A stretch of DNA of 64,000 nt from Gelatoporia subvermispora B (GCA_000320605.2 KB445791.1:1468298-1532297), one strand, 5' to 3'. Counted from the first letter of the stretch, positions 1-11,630 are shown. Made by a program: numbers and translations. The notes: generated by a model not told the origin, from the sequence alone.

Positions 1-720
1 GGGCATGCGCGTCCTTGAACTCATGTCATGGCGTGCAGAAGGCAGTACTAAGGCACCGAAACGCGAGATACGCTTCTTGCCCGCATTGATGAACATACAT
101 ACGCACGTGTGGCGAGCAGTCTTTGGCAGGCCGGCAGATGCAATTGAGAAGAGTGTTCAGAATGCAGATGAATGTATGTCCTGGCGTCTTGCAAATCTTC
201 CATCGCTCTGACATCATCTCGCATCTGCTGTAGATATGATCATTGACAACGACCCGCCAATTACTCGCCACATATCCGTCCCACGAGACATGAGTTCACT
301 GAGTTGCTCATCCTTCACGGCTGGTATAGTGGAAGCTGTTTTGGACGGACTTGGTTTCGTGCGTCGCTCTTGTTTTACCCGACGTGCCGTATACTGAGCA
401 ATAACACGTCTATTTCAGCCCGCACGAGTCACAGCACATAATACTCCGACTGGCCAATACCCCGGACGAACGACCATTCTCATTAAGCTTGAGCAATCAG
501 TGCTCGATAGAGAGGAGGCAATGAAACCGTAGCGATTTGTAGCTGTATATCATCTGGTAGTCTGTTATGAATGTATTCGGGTTTGATGGCCAATATGTCA
601 TGGACTGCAACTTAAAGCGGGCCACGTGGAGTGCGAACGCAAGAGTGAACACTCGTAAGCCTGTCACTTATTCCGAATTATCGTAAGACTCGGCAATGTT
701 AGCTCTGGCATACTGTCGAG
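1..720. other. Non-coding left edge, nothing recognised
   Basis: Short open frames occur on both strands but none shows a recognisable domain or convincing exon structure. I see no RNA gene or mobile-element terminus. It may be intergenic or the flank of a gene outside the window. Confidence 0.5.
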
Positions 721-731
721 ACATACGGACC

Positions 732-1076
732 CAGCTGAGTACGAGCACAGCGGCGGCTTGCCAGGGCTCGCGCCGAATGTGGCGTGAACACGGCAAGTGT
801 ATCTTACTACTCACCACAGGCTCGGTACGCAGTCGGCGAACAGCTGAGCACAAGCACAGCTGCGGCTTCCCCGGGCTCGCGTTTGAATGTGGCGTGAACA
901 TAGCGGTTGCATAGGGTTGCATCTTACCACTCACCACCCCGGGAAGTTTGCTAGAGGCGGTAGTGACGCAGCTAGCGAACAGCTGAGCTCAGCGGCACAG
1001 TGGCGGCTTCCCCGGGCTCGCGTAACGCGTTCAAATGTGGCGTGAACACGGCGGTTGTATCTTACCACTTACCACC
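732..1076 (+). repeat. Three-copy direct repeat upstream of the DHOD-like gene
   Basis: Three related copies lie at about 732-818, 841-938 and 980-1076. Each runs from CAGCTGAG, through a GC-rich GCGGCTTCCCCGGGCTCGCG-like core and AATGTGGCGTGAACA, to a TTACCACTCACCACC-like end. Copies 2 and 3 are closest; copy 1 is shorter. The array ends about 225 bases before the proposed start codon at 1302, so it could carry repeated binding sites, or simply be a local tandem expansion. Confidence 0.8.
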
Positions 1077-1301
1077 TAGGGAAATCTGCCATTGGCGGTG
1101 CGCAGCCATCGAAATGAAAGTCTGGGACAACTCTGGACGGTTCGACAGCAAATTCGCACCGTCATCTTACAATATTCTTATAAGCTGAGCTGCCGCGATG
1201 GTTATCAGTCGACCATCTCAGGACGAAACGCCTTATCGTGACTGCCTAACACACCCTTGTTCGTTGTTCAGCTACCGTGCTTGTCGCCGAAGCCTCAGGT
1301 T

Positions 1302-2417
1302 ATGGTCGCAATTCGCTCACTCAATATAGACCCACCGGTGATGAACTCATCTTCTCGGTGGGCGTCACAGCCAGCCGAGCTTGATGTCATCTACGCCTCC
1401 CCGTTCGCGGGCGCATGCGCCTGCCGTACGTCAACGCTGAATGGCTTCGTTGAGACCGCGGATAACACGGTAAGTATCTTCAATATCATTACACATCTAC
1501 TTACTTGACTATCGGGTTTTTGTCAACACGGCGCTGATTCAACTCTCAAAAAGCACGCTTTTCTGAAGCCTGAGGGTTCGGTTTCGTCAATCAACTCCTA
1601 CGGCTATTCACCGCAACCGCTTCAATACTACATTGACTATACGCGGACGATCCTCACTACGAAGGGTGCTGACGGGAAAATGCCCGCCAAGCCCATTTTC
1701 ATCAGTATCACCGCGTCCGACCCCCAGGACCTGGACGAGATGGTCACGAGGATCCAAGTTCTCCGGACAGAGCTACGCAAATTTTATGAATCTAAGCCAG
1801 CCGGCGTTGTTGTGGATCCTTCGACGCTCATCGCCATCGAGTTCAACACTTCGTGCCCGAACATTCCCAATTCCCCTCCACCGGCCTACGACATCCCGCG
1901 CTTGTCACCGTTCCTCGAGATCTTGCGCCAGGCTTTCCGTGCAGATAACAGCCTCATCCTGGGGCTGAAGCTACCACCGTACTCAGACTCGACCATGCCG
2001 GCCGAGGTGGTTCGCGAGTTGGAGAAGTACAGCACGCTGACGCAGCTACCGGACCGAACACCGATCAGCCCGTGGGCATTCCTCACGTGTACCAACACAC
2101 TCGGTAACTCGTTTGCCCCTGAAAGCCAGCTCATTCGGCCTGGAGGAAACGTGAGCAACAATGGTGAAGGTCTCCAGGGCGGGTTGGGAGGAGACCCGAT
2201 CCATTTCCTGGCTCTTGGAAACGTACGCGCCTTCGCGCAAGCGCTCAATCAGAGTCCCGATACCGCTATGCATGATGTACGAATCATAGGAGTTGGTGGT
2301 GTCACGAGTCGTGCAGCTGCGGATAGGATGCGCGATGCCGGCGCGACTGTTGTGGCATGCGCGACACTGCTGGGGATGAAAGGAGTTGAAGCACTCGCGG
2401 AATTGGCGCCGGCCTAG
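1302..2417 (+). CDS. Dihydroorotate dehydrogenase-like protein (class 1A fold)
   Basis: Two exons, 1302-1469 and 1554-2417, joined by a phase-0 GTAAGT...AAG intron, give 343 residues. The family is a cytosolic FMN barrel that oxidises dihydroorotate to orotate with fumarate, the redox step of pyrimidine synthesis. Visible hallmarks are INSYGY (about 70), NTSCPN with the class 1A catalytic cysteine at 157, GLKLPPYSD (about 193), NTLGNS, the GGLGG phosphate loop and GVGGVTS. Several active-site positions differ from bacterial PyrDA as I remember it: the TKS lysine is Arg42, NSMGLPN reads NSYGYSP, and the NS pair reads NT. The family is therefore sure but the substrate is not. The start is the first ATG that keeps the conserved N-terminal strand; an upstream in-frame TTG at 1257 is unlikely. 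Confidence 0.85.
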
Positions 2418-2883
2418 GCGTCACGCTGGTGATTGTATGGGCGAGATGTTGTCGCCGTGTATTTGTAGGCGGGTGTCATAGCATCAATTTCCTGTGTACG
2501 AAGCTGAAGCGCTGTCATGCAGGCTTGGAAGGCTCTCGGGATCAGAGCGGCTGTGCTGCAATCCGTCTTCTGTAAACTGTTCGCTGCGTTCCCATTACGT
2601 ATCGTGTATGCCAACAGGCTTTGTACGAGAAATGACTACGAGTTCATCTCTGAGATAAGTGATACAATACATTGCATGGGCGTGATGTGGACATATCAGA
2701 CTTTTGCAGGCGAACAAGCGCACTGCGCGACAACTAGTACGAACGGAAGCTACACAAAGACATCACATATTCAACATGGGAACAAAACCAGCGAAGTATC
2801 AGTCATACAGTGTACATTGCGAACAAATTCATGAGACAGCATCGAGCATTGTAGGAGAGCAAGCGGAAAGCAGATGTCACCGT
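2418..2883. other. Convergent spacer between DHOD-like and HMG-box genes
   Basis: Holds the 3' ends of two converging genes. I see no domain, RNA gene or clear hairpin terminator. AT-rich stretches near 2640-2830 could serve 3'-end formation, but I cannot name a precise signal. Confidence 0.5.
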
Positions 2884-4711
2884 TCAGAAGCATGCATATT
2901 CGTACTGCTCGTCAGTCCCGGTGGCGAGGGACAGCTGATCCAGCTCGGCCATAAGGTCGTCGAAGGATAATGTATCACCAGCGTTATCGATGATGCCCAT
3001 GAACTCTGCCTCGAGATGGTCAACTTGTGTCTCTGGTTGCCACACCTGCCCTAGCCTGTAGTCCGACGTTATCACCTGTCTGGGCGTCGGCGGCAGCAGT
3101 AGGCGGTCGAAGTTATCGAACGACCCCCCGTTATTCGCGCACCAGCTGTCCTGGAGATGACCCGAGCCACCCGAACCCGGCGCTGGAAAGGCGGGGGTCA
3201 CATGGCTGTAACTGTACTGGGAGACGTCTTGGGTGCACATCGGCGCGTCGAGGTAGGAACCTGGGAAGCAGACGGATTCGTCGGCCAAAGGCGGAGCGCT
3301 CATGATGGAGGTGCCGTCCTGGTGAACGCCGCACAGGTCCAGAACATTTCCGTTTGCCCACTCAACCTGGGCGCTGAAGCCAGGGTCATGCACCTGTATT
3401 TCTTGCTCCGGCATCCAGGGCAGACTCGCAGGCAGCTCAAGCGGGACGGCGTCGAGGATCGCTCCCTGCAGCTGAATTGGTTGTCACACAAGGTGATACA
3501 GTGCCTACTGAAGAATTACTCACAGGAACCTCAGCATGTGTATATGCGTCCGTGGATGTGGCCGGAGAGGCGTCCCAGTTGCCTTGGGAGCCTTTGTTCT
3601 GCGAGAGGGCGGGATGCGCTGCTTCGTAGGCGAGGATGTCGACGACTGGGAGGGGGGAGTTGCGTAGTGCGGGAGCGTCCGTCTGAGCGGGTGAAGAGCC
3701 TGCTGGTTTCGAGCGAAAGACAGTCTTAAAGCCCCCGTGAGATGACCCCTCGTTACAGACATGAGCCACTCTCAACTCTTTCGCCTTCTCTCCGAGCCGA
3801 AGCACCTCGTCCTCATCCTTGGCCAAAGTTATAGCGTCAGCCATCGCCTCGTATACGTTGTCAATTCCCGGAACTTGGTGCGTGTTGCGCTTCATCTTCG
3901 GCATGGTCCGCGGAGTAGGGCGGTATCTATACCCTGGGTACATGACCGCATGCGCTCGTTTGACCTCCTCCGCCAGGCTGTCCCAGACGGCCCGATCTTC
4001 GCGAGACAAGGCTTTCCAGGCTTTCCCGGTGACGATGCTCTTGCCTTTCTGGTCTTGCCTGAGCAACTCGGGGTCGCGATGTTTCATGAACTCCTTCCTG
4101 AAGAGGATGAAGGCATTCGGGGGCCGAGGGATGTATCCTGCGTCTCCCTTCTTTGGCTTCATCGGAGCGACTATCTCTGCCTTCGCCGAGGGCCTCGTTG
4201 TCTTCTTTCGTTCCGTCCGCTTCGCAGTCGATGCTTTGGGCGTAAGCTTCTTCCTTGGAGACCTCCGGGGACTGGAGGTCGGAAGGGGCGTCGACAACGA
4301 CAGTGGGGAAGGAGACGACGGGAGGGAGGGAGTAGAAGCCATGGAAGGGGAAGATGAAGATGCGGAAGACAAGGGCGAGGACAAGTCCAAGGGCATGAAC
4401 GGCGTGTCATCAGGAGGCGGAGTCGCGAGCAGGCCCCCATATTCCAAAGACGCCTTGGGAGAGGGCAACGAGAAAGGCCATTGATCCTCTATGGTTGCAC
4501 CGACGGAGTAGTCGTTCAAGAAATCGAGAGATCCAGAGTCTGCCGGCCAGCCGACACCGTTGAAACCAGCTATTGACAACTTATTAGTTATGACTTCGCA
4601 GTTGACCTGCACGGACTCACCAAAAATCTGCTCGTGGAAGGAGTCCATGTTCGTGATGGATGGACAAGATTCTGGGAAGAGGTACGAGAGGTGAGAGGCG
4701 AGAGAGTTCAA
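2884..4711 (-). CDS. HMG-box (MATA_HMG type) transcription factor
   Basis: Two exons on the minus strand, 4711-3524 and 3465-2884, joined by a phase-0 GTGAGT...TGCAG intron of 58 bases, give 589 residues. A single HMG box spans about residues 193-265 (IPRPPNAFILFRKEF ... YPGYRYRP), the type found in fungal mating-type and pheromone-response regulators, which bends DNA at short AT-rich sites. It is preceded by a Ser/Pro-rich stretch and a basic SPRK/KRTERKK segment likely to act in nuclear import. The remainder is low complexity with no other domain. The 4711 start is favoured because a TATAAAA lies about 60 bases upstream; Met22 at 4648 is an in-frame alternative. No homeodomain or pheromone-receptor gene is adjacent, so there is no sign that this is a mating-type locus. 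Confidence 0.9.
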
Positions 4712-4769
4712 GATTGTATAGAGGTGTGTCCGCTCGGGATACGTTGTTCAATAGTCGATCCAATGGAGC

Positions 4770-4776
4770 TTTTATA
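4770..4776 (-). promoter_or_regulatory. TATA box of the HMG-box gene
   Basis: TATAAAA on the minus strand, about 60 bases before the ATG at 4711. The spacing fits a start site near 4740 and a short leader, and supports the upstream ATG. Confidence 0.55.
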
Positions 4777-7485
4777 CAGCAGGACACAGCCGTCCATCGG
4801 GGACTTGCGAAACTGCACGATACAATCTCTGGTATTCCCATCGCCACTCCTCAGAATCTCCGCAAAAGGACCGCGAAGAAATAAGTTGTGGTATTTTCGA
4901 CGGACTAATGACACATCTGCTGAATGCAAGCTCAAATGTCCTAGCTGAGTTTCGTAGATGGCTTTGTGCAAACGATTCTCTCAGCCGTACGAGCAGTCTC
5001 CGCTCGGACAAAATGCCGATAATCATTTCCCGCCGTGCCACTCGTACTCTGGTGCTCGGATTCTTTCTGCAATAACAGCTCCCCACTCTTTACGAATCCT
5101 TCGAGAAGCTCAATCTACACAGTTTCCACGCAGATCGGGCGTTCCCGATCGACGTACGCGCGATTAACTTGCTTTCGAGCGAACAATGGTGTTCTGTTCG
5201 ACAATTGCGGATTTGCTTCCGTTCCTGTTCTGTCGCACGTCCTTGGCGTTCCGCGTCTCAATCTGTAGATGACTCGAAACATACCGGGCGCCTGAAGACG
5301 CATGTCTGCCATGCACATCAGACCGAGGCTGCATTCGCGCACCGAGGGCGCCGCCATGAACAGCGACAATGGAGGTCACTCTGCGATGGCGGACTCCGAG
5401 TGGCAAGGACTGTGCTTTCCTATCAGGGTAAAGTCGTACTGGCAGAATGGCTCGTCGTGGTAAAGTTGGATGCCCGATGAGATGCTGTTAGGCTTCAGGC
5501 TTTCATCAAGCATTTCGGGAGACTTCGATCCGATAAGGTCCTTCCGGCGGGACTGTCCGTATCTACGGTAGCTATTACGTCCAGTAGCATGCAGTTCGCA
5601 GAGTCAATTATATTTGCGTAGATGTCAGTATGCTACGGGGCAGCTGTATAGCTCGTAACAAGCACTCGCTTGGGGGACGATCAAAATGGATCGCGGGAGC
5701 TCGTACACCGGTGAGCACGATCGCGAGCGCCCGATCAGCGTAAGTAATCCAGGGCAATATAGGACACTGGTAAGATGTGGAGCCAAATCCGGCTTTCCTG
5801 CCGCATGGCAGCACAATAGCGCATGGTACCGTAGTTTGCTGTCTCTACGGAGTGGCACCGCCGCGAGAACGCAGGCTGCACAGAGTTAAATGACGCAGCA
5901 GGTTCGTCGACGGCGCTAGCGGCCTCGAGGCAGGTACCTGCAGGTACCCACCTGCAGGAACTCGGGCCCGCTGCCGGTCTTCATCGTATCGGGAGATACC
6001 AGAAGCCAGATCAATAGCGATTGCGATGGGTCTCGGCCCTCAGATACTCGTCGATCCTCCTTCGAAAAAGCGTCAAAGCGTCATTCGCCGGTGTCTAGAT
6101 AATAGTGTTGAAAATTCGCTTTTGTTACATAATAGACCTCACCCGACTGCGGTAAGAACGAAGGGGGCGTACACTGCGTCAAACAAGTCTTAGCGTTGGC
6201 CGGTCTGATCATCCGCACGTTTCCGGGTCGTGGCAAGCGAAGGCGGTTGTCGGCCAGAATAGGACACTTTGATCAAGATAACAGAGATGCATGAGACCCA
6301 AGGTTCAAGGAGACGGCATCTACCGTTCTGCATTGAGCGCAGAAAATATAGACAGTATTCCTGATCGTATCTACGGCGGGCATCATCCTTAGAAGTTCTA
6401 TGTGGAAATCCACAAAGAAAGCCTCGGATTATACTGACCTGGCGCCTCGTATATTCGAGAGAACATGCCGTAAGCGTCTGCACTTGAGAGGCCGAAATAC
6501 GGTTCAAGAGCCTATTGATGTACGTTTCTGGACATATTCTATCGCAGGTGAGTCTGGGAAACATCACCCCTGATGGGGACGATCATCAGGCTGGCATGTT
6601 GCGACAAACATTTTCTGAAAAACACGCACATCACGTCCGTTGATTAAATGGATCGATTCCGCACCATGCAGGGTCGTCGCAACCATGTACAAGCATAACG
6701 TCTTCCTAGAAGACGCCACAGCTCACGCCACGAGGTTCTTGCCATTGTAGCACCTGTGGTTCCGAGGCTGCGGATACACGGCCGAGTTTGAGTCGAGCAA
6801 TATGTAACCCCGGCCGGCGGGTCATGATTCATGCTCGGAGTTGGCGCAGTGGTAGCAAAGATGGCAGTCAAAGGCATGTCTGCGTACATTGTTGCGCACG
6901 TAGACTGTTCGATGGAGCGATAGGCGCTAGCATTCAAGTTGAACGAACACCTGATCGTCGCACGACGCGTGTGCGAGGGTACGGACGGTAGGCCAGTGGC
7001 ATACGGATGCGGCCGGAATACATAGCCTCGGGAGTTAGGTCGTATCTGATAGTCAAGGCTCGACTGGCGGAATTCTGGACGCTACGTTACCGCGAGGTCT
7101 GGTGTCCTTTGCTATCGTAGAAACCGAACACAGCATTGAGATTTGAGGCTCCGGCGAGTGGCACAACCCGGCAGAAAAGGAGCACCATGCATAGAGCGGT
7201 CGTGGCGTGTTCAAGACAATGAAAGAAGTCCTGAACAAGTCCTGAGAGTCATCAGACCCATGTAGCGAGCCCAACCAGCAAACATTCCACCAGAGTCGCG
7301 TCGAAATTTGAGGTGCGCTTGCACGCAGCTTTAAGCGGCGAGCGCCCATCTGAGGAGGTGTGAGTGCCCGGCCCGGACTTTCCCGCGAAGCTCTCAGCGC
7401 CAACGTCGCCGACCCGACGGTCCCTCGAGTGGCACGAACCAGCATCTCCTCCCCATACACACAGTCTTCACGCTCCGAACGCAAC
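4777..7485. other. 2.7-kb divergent spacer, no gene recognised
   Basis: Separates the HMG-box gene (-) from the Med9-like gene (+). Open frames up to about 200 codons exist but have no recognisable domains and overlap one another on both strands. A 16-base perfect palindrome (GGTACCTGCAGGTACC) sits at 5933-5948. The stretch could be regulatory DNA or an eroded insertion; I see no terminal repeats or transposase. Confidence 0.45.
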
Positions 7486-8021
7486 ATGTCCAACACCGCA
7501 CAATTCGAGACGCTCGTTCCCAAGCTTGCCACCGTCCTTGAGCGCGCGCAGCAGGCCGAGGAAGGTCTCACGCCGCAGACGAAGCAGGCTCTTGTCGCCG
7601 CCGTACGTGCCCCTTCTTCTTCCCTCCACGCTCCTCCTCGGGCTGCCACGCCACAGCCACTAAATAGCTTGGAGAGACGCTAATGCACGACTTGTAGACT
7701 AACGACTTCAAGGACAGTATCCGCGCAGCGCGGGAGGCCGCGCGGGCGCTGCCGGGTGGAGAGCTCGCCCTCGCGGAACAGGACGCGGTGCTCGAGATGC
7801 TCGAGCGGCTCCGCGCGCGTAAGAGGTAGGCCTTTGTACCTTTTGTACCTTTGGCTACTTTGTGACTCAACTGTGGGGTTTTCTTGTGGCACAGGAGACA
7901 GCTGGAGGCGTTCGCCGAGCGCGTCGCAGCGGCCGCTGAAGCTGCTGCTGCGCATGCGCGTACAGATGACCAGAGCGTGAATATGGAGGTAGATTCGACG
8001 GCGTCGACGCCTTTCGCGTGA
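7486..8021 (+). CDS. MED9: Small coiled-coil protein, probable Mediator subunit 9
   Basis: Three exons, 7486-7602, 7698-7825 and 7895-8021, give 124 residues. The protein is almost entirely helical. The stretch from RAAREAARALPGGEL through EQDAVLEMLERLRARKR to QLEAF resembles the Med9/Cse2 pattern as I remember it: a helix, an LPG-type turn, an acidic-Gln start, then a long basic helix. Med9 belongs to the middle module of Mediator, which links activators to RNA polymerase II. The length is near the usual size of the family's conserved core. The short acidic C-terminus (MEVDSTASTPFA) is unremarkable. A different small coiled-coil protein cannot be excluded without a profile search. Splice borders are GTACGT...TAG and GTAGGC...CACAG, and all phases agree. 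Confidence 0.55.
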
Positions 8022-9005
8022 GGCGCACCATGACACAGCATAGCGCCTTGGGCAGGTCGGCGCCACTGGTCGCACCCGAGAAGTCACACCAGAGACTAAG
8101 AAATCGGCCTCCAATCAAGAGATTCCCCCACGACTCTCAATACACCATCGAATCCACGTTGCAATATCCTGAAAGAGACTGTGGCCGCCTCAACTATCGG
8201 CACGCTCCGGTCTCGCCTGCGAACAATTCCAGTAAGCAGGAGCCACGGATGCCTTGTCTGCGTATTCTCTACTTCTCTGCTTCTAGCCCGATGGTCGACA
8301 GGTCTACAGGTGGCTCGAGACACGAGCTCGTATGCAGTTTCCTGTCCGGGGCTTCCCTTCGTGCCAATTTGCCTCGATCGCAACACGGGCAATTTACCTT
8401 TCGATCAAAGGCCGCACTAGACCTGGCAATAATGGCAATGTACTATTACATTGTCGACCGGCAGTCCGGCCGCGATCGTCGGTCTCCTGCGAGATTCTGG
8501 GGCGGACCAGAGTCTCTGTCGTGGACGACTTCGCCAGCCTTCTGGGAATGGAGACTTTATTTCGTCTACCCGAGCAACAGGAGTTGCATTGTGCCAGTTG
8601 GAGGAGACCAGAATGTTCCACCGCGGATCCATGCCGCTCACATTCTATACCGCATTCAAAATCTCGTCAGAAAGTCCTCGATCCTTGAAGTCTACCACTC
8701 GGCGCGTCGCCCTTGTGCCACTCCGTCCTTTGTACCGATCATAGTGCGCGATTAGCATTTCGACCAAGGGCTATATGCGCCTGGCTGTCCACCGATTCAT
8801 GATGCGACTGTACCAGTCAAGACTGAAAAACCTTTACTACAAGATTATGATGCGGACCAGTCCTACACGACTTGACCGGCCTTCTAAAGCTCCCTATTTC
8901 CTCTATCACAGCTTATAACCTATCCTCCACCACCGCTTACCCGCGCAGTAGACTTGTACCATTGAGACGCACGACTATCCAGTGACTCCGCGGGCATCAC
9001 ACAGA
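8022..9005. other. Spacer with an unexplained 242-codon open frame
   Basis: An open frame with an ATG at 8030 runs on the plus strand to 8755, immediately after the Med9-like stop. It shows no domain, no compositional bias like its neighbours and no splice support. It may be chance or part of the 3' UTR. The stretch from 8756 to 9005 is probably the promoter and leader of the next gene. Confidence 0.4.
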
Positions 9006-10118
9006 ATGGTTCACATTCGCATCAGGACGGTGCCCGTCTCGCTCCTCACAATCCTCCTAGTCTGCGCACACACCGCCTTCACCGTCCCCATCCCCGTCCC
9101 CACGCCGCTCTCCACCTCCATCGCCCCCGCGCCCACCACAAGCATCATGCTCCCCCCGCGCCCGCAGCGCCCGCCCACCTTCCCCATGCCGCCATCTGCG
9201 GCCGTGGCGGTCCTCCCGCGCGCGGTGCCCCCGCCGGACCCGCGCCCGACGCGCCACCCCGCGGCGCTCGTGCTCACGCTCACTGCGATCGGCGCGCTCA
9301 TCCTGGGCGCGGTGCTGTTCGGGGTGCGCCAGCGGCGCGCGCGCGAGCGCGAGAAGGCGCGGGAGCAGGAGCGGCGGAGGGTCGCAAGGGGGATGTTTGG
9401 GCTCGATGTCGAGGGGGGCGCGCACGTGGGGAAAGGGGATGCGGAGAAGGCGGATATGGATGTGGACGTGGAGGCGGTGGATGTGGAGACTCTGGACGCG
9501 GCGACCCTGAATGCGCCGGGCAGGGGTGGGGATGGGGCGGAGGGGCGGACGACGCGCAAGAGCGGGTGGGACCGCGTGAAGGAGATGCGCGCGATGGCGC
9601 TCGCGCGGAGGCAGCAGCAGGAGCTTTACTCGCAGCACCAACAGCAGCAGCAGCAGGACCAGCAGCAGGACCAGCGCGGGCGGCGCTATGCGACCTTGGG
9701 CCCCGCGCACGCGCCGCGGTCTGCGCGCCGCCGCGCGTCGGGCGCCTCCAGCCGCGCCACGTCCGCGTACGTCGCGTCGCCCTCGGCGCTCTCGGCGCTC
9801 TCCGCCGCGTCGTCCGCGTCGTACGTGTACATCAAGGACGGCCGGCGCGTGCGGTGGGAGGAGACGCCGTACGTGCTGCCGGAGCTGGACATCGAGGCGG
9901 GTAATGGGGAGGAGCGCGAGCGGTGGTATGAGCTGGACCTGGGCGAGGCGGGGGATCTGGGGCTGGGCGGGCGGAGGGGCAAGAAGTATTTGGCGCTGCC
10001 GTCGGGCGAGGATGGGGAGGAGGATGCGAGGGAGGTGGGGAGCGTGCGCCCGGGCTCGCTGAGGGAGCCGAGGCGCGCGTCGTGGGCGCAGCGGGCCTTC
10101 TCGTCCCGGGTGGGCTGA
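9006..10118 (+). CDS. Single-pass membrane protein, unknown function
   Basis: An uninterrupted 370-residue frame. The first 27 residues look like a signal peptide (VSLLTILLVCAHTAFT). A Pro/Thr-rich extracellular stretch follows, then one membrane helix at about 85-107 (AALVLTLTAIGALILGAVLF) with a strongly basic stop-transfer segment, RQRRARER. The cytoplasmic part is charged. It has a glutamine-rich patch (SQHQQQQQQDQQQDQ), an Ala/Ser-rich run and a basic KDGRRVRWEETP segment. This signal, short stalk, helix and low-complexity tail layout is common in mushroom-forming fungi, often without assigned function. The start is the first ATG before the signal peptide; the frame extends upstream only to a GTG. 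GC content is higher than in the surrounding DNA. Confidence 0.75.
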   Translation: MVHIRIRTVPVSLLTILLVCAHTAFTVPIPVPTPLSTSIAPAPTTSIMLPPRPQRPPTFPMPPSAAVAVLPRAVPPPDPRPTRHPAALVLTLTAIGALILGAVLFGVRQRRAREREKAREQERRRVARGMFGLDVEGGAHVGKGDAEKADMDVDVEAVDVETLDAATLNAPGRGGDGAEGRTTRKSGWDRVKEMRAMALARRQQQELYSQHQQQQQQDQQQDQRGRRYATLGPAHAPRSARRRASGASSRATSAYVASPSALSALSAASSASYVYIKDGRRVRWEETPYVLPELDIEAGNGEERERWYELDLGEAGDLGLGGRRGKKYLALPSGEDGEEDAREVGSVRPGSLREPRRASWAQRAFSSRVG

Positions 10119-10320
10119 GTCGCGGGTGGGCGCTCGTGATGGGATCCGTGAATGCCGGGGGTGTGGACGGTGCGTTCCCTGGGGCCGTCCTCGAGATCAG
10201 TCTGTAAGCTGTCGTTCCTGATTTCGCTGTCGTGCTTTCGGATTGTCGTCATATTGTTGCTATCAGTGCAGCTGCGGTCGGACACCTCGTTTCTCATGTA
10301 ATTCGTGATGTTCTCAGGTG

Positions 10321-11630
10321 GTTGTTATTTTCGAGCCCGCTCGGTGTTGAGACTGTGTATGTATCCAAGGGAATGCTTGATCGCAGCGGTGCAGGCTTGG
10401 ACGTTCTCATACTCAGGATTGTCGGGCGGCGGCATGGTCATCAAGTGCAACGCGTCTTTGCGCAGTCCCACAAGCAAGTACGGTCAGCGCGGAAGCGGAC
10501 AAAGATCCGTCTTTGTGATCTGAACAACCCCCAGACCATTCGTAAATCTGAGTAAACTAGATCTTTGCAACCGAGAAACATTTCCTCATCAACATCGGGG
10601 CCGCCAACCTGATCTTTTACATTTTCATCTCGGAATATATTGATGACATATTCCGCACATAAAACATACCCGGAGGTTTCGGGTGCTCAAGCGCGTGTCG
10701 AGACATACTGAGAACATTCATAGTTCCACACCTCTGCGTGCCCCGTCGGGCCAGAGGTACATACTACAACGCATACGGATGGTATTCCGACCTTGGAGCA
10801 TGCTATAGGTGTCAAAAATACTCGCACAATCGTGCCGTGATTTCGCGACGTATCGCACTGGTCCAGAGCTGAGCATGTTCTGTGATGGCAGGAATGTTGT
10901 TATTTTCGATCCCGCTCGATGTTGAGACTGTATATGTACCCAAGGGGTGCGTGATCGCAGCGGTGCGGGCTGGAACGTTCTCATACTCAGGATTGTCGGG
11001 CGGTGACATGGTTATCAAGTTCAAGGCGTCTTCGCGCACTGCGGGCAAAGATCCGTCTTTGTGATCTGAACAGCTCTCAGAATATTCGTAAAGCTGAGCC
11101 GATGTACTGGATTTCTACGATCGAGAAATACTTTGCCGACAGTACTGGGGCCTTCGATGTTTTCACCTCGGAACAAATTGATGACATATTTCGCACATAA
11201 ATCATGCCTGGAGATTTCGGGCGCTCGCGGCTCAGGTACGTGTCGAGACATGCTGAGAACATGAATTCATAGTTCCATACGTTTGCGTGCCCCGTCGGAC
11301 CAGAATATACTACGGCGTATATGGATGGTATCCTGACTTTGGGGCATCCTATAGATACCGGCAATACCCGCACAACTATGTCACGATCTCACGATGTGGT
11401 CCAGCGGGCCAGAACTGAGCATGTTCTGTGGTAGTATGAATGTTCCAACTCACGACATGAATTGATGCGCGCGGTGTGCTACAGGCCATGCTGCCTTAGG
11501 GAGCGAAAATGTGTGATATCACCTCAACTTTGGAACATGCTATAGGTGTCGAAGATACCCGCACAGTGGTATCATGATATCACGATATAACGTTGGCTCA
11601 GAACTGAGCGTGTCCGTGATGCTCCGACCA
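10321..11630 (+). repeat. 575-base tandem repeat, about 2.2 copies
   Basis: Copy 1 is about 10321-10895, copy 2 about 10896-11445, and a partial third copy lies at about 11529-11630. Shared landmarks include GTTGTTATTTTCGA, CATACTCAGGATTGTCGGGC, GATCCGTCTTTGTGATCTGA, GTGCCCCGTCGG and CATGCTATAGGTGTC. The copies differ by scattered substitutions and small indels, so the duplication is not recent. No open frame survives across copies and I see no transposase, so I call it a non-coding tandem repeat. Confidence 0.85.

Noticed and set aside
2884..4711. Mating-type locus because of the HMG box
   Set aside because: In Agaricomycetes mating loci carry homeodomain and pheromone/receptor genes; none is present in the neighbourhood.
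5933..5948. 16-base perfect palindrome GGTACCTGCAGGTACC
   Set aside because: Isolated restriction-site-like palindrome with no matching partner or gene context; chance cannot be excluded.
9057..9710. Long antisense frame opposite the 9-kb membrane protein
   Set aside because: Arg-rich shadow of a GC-rich coding region; the sense frame has a signal peptide and membrane helix.
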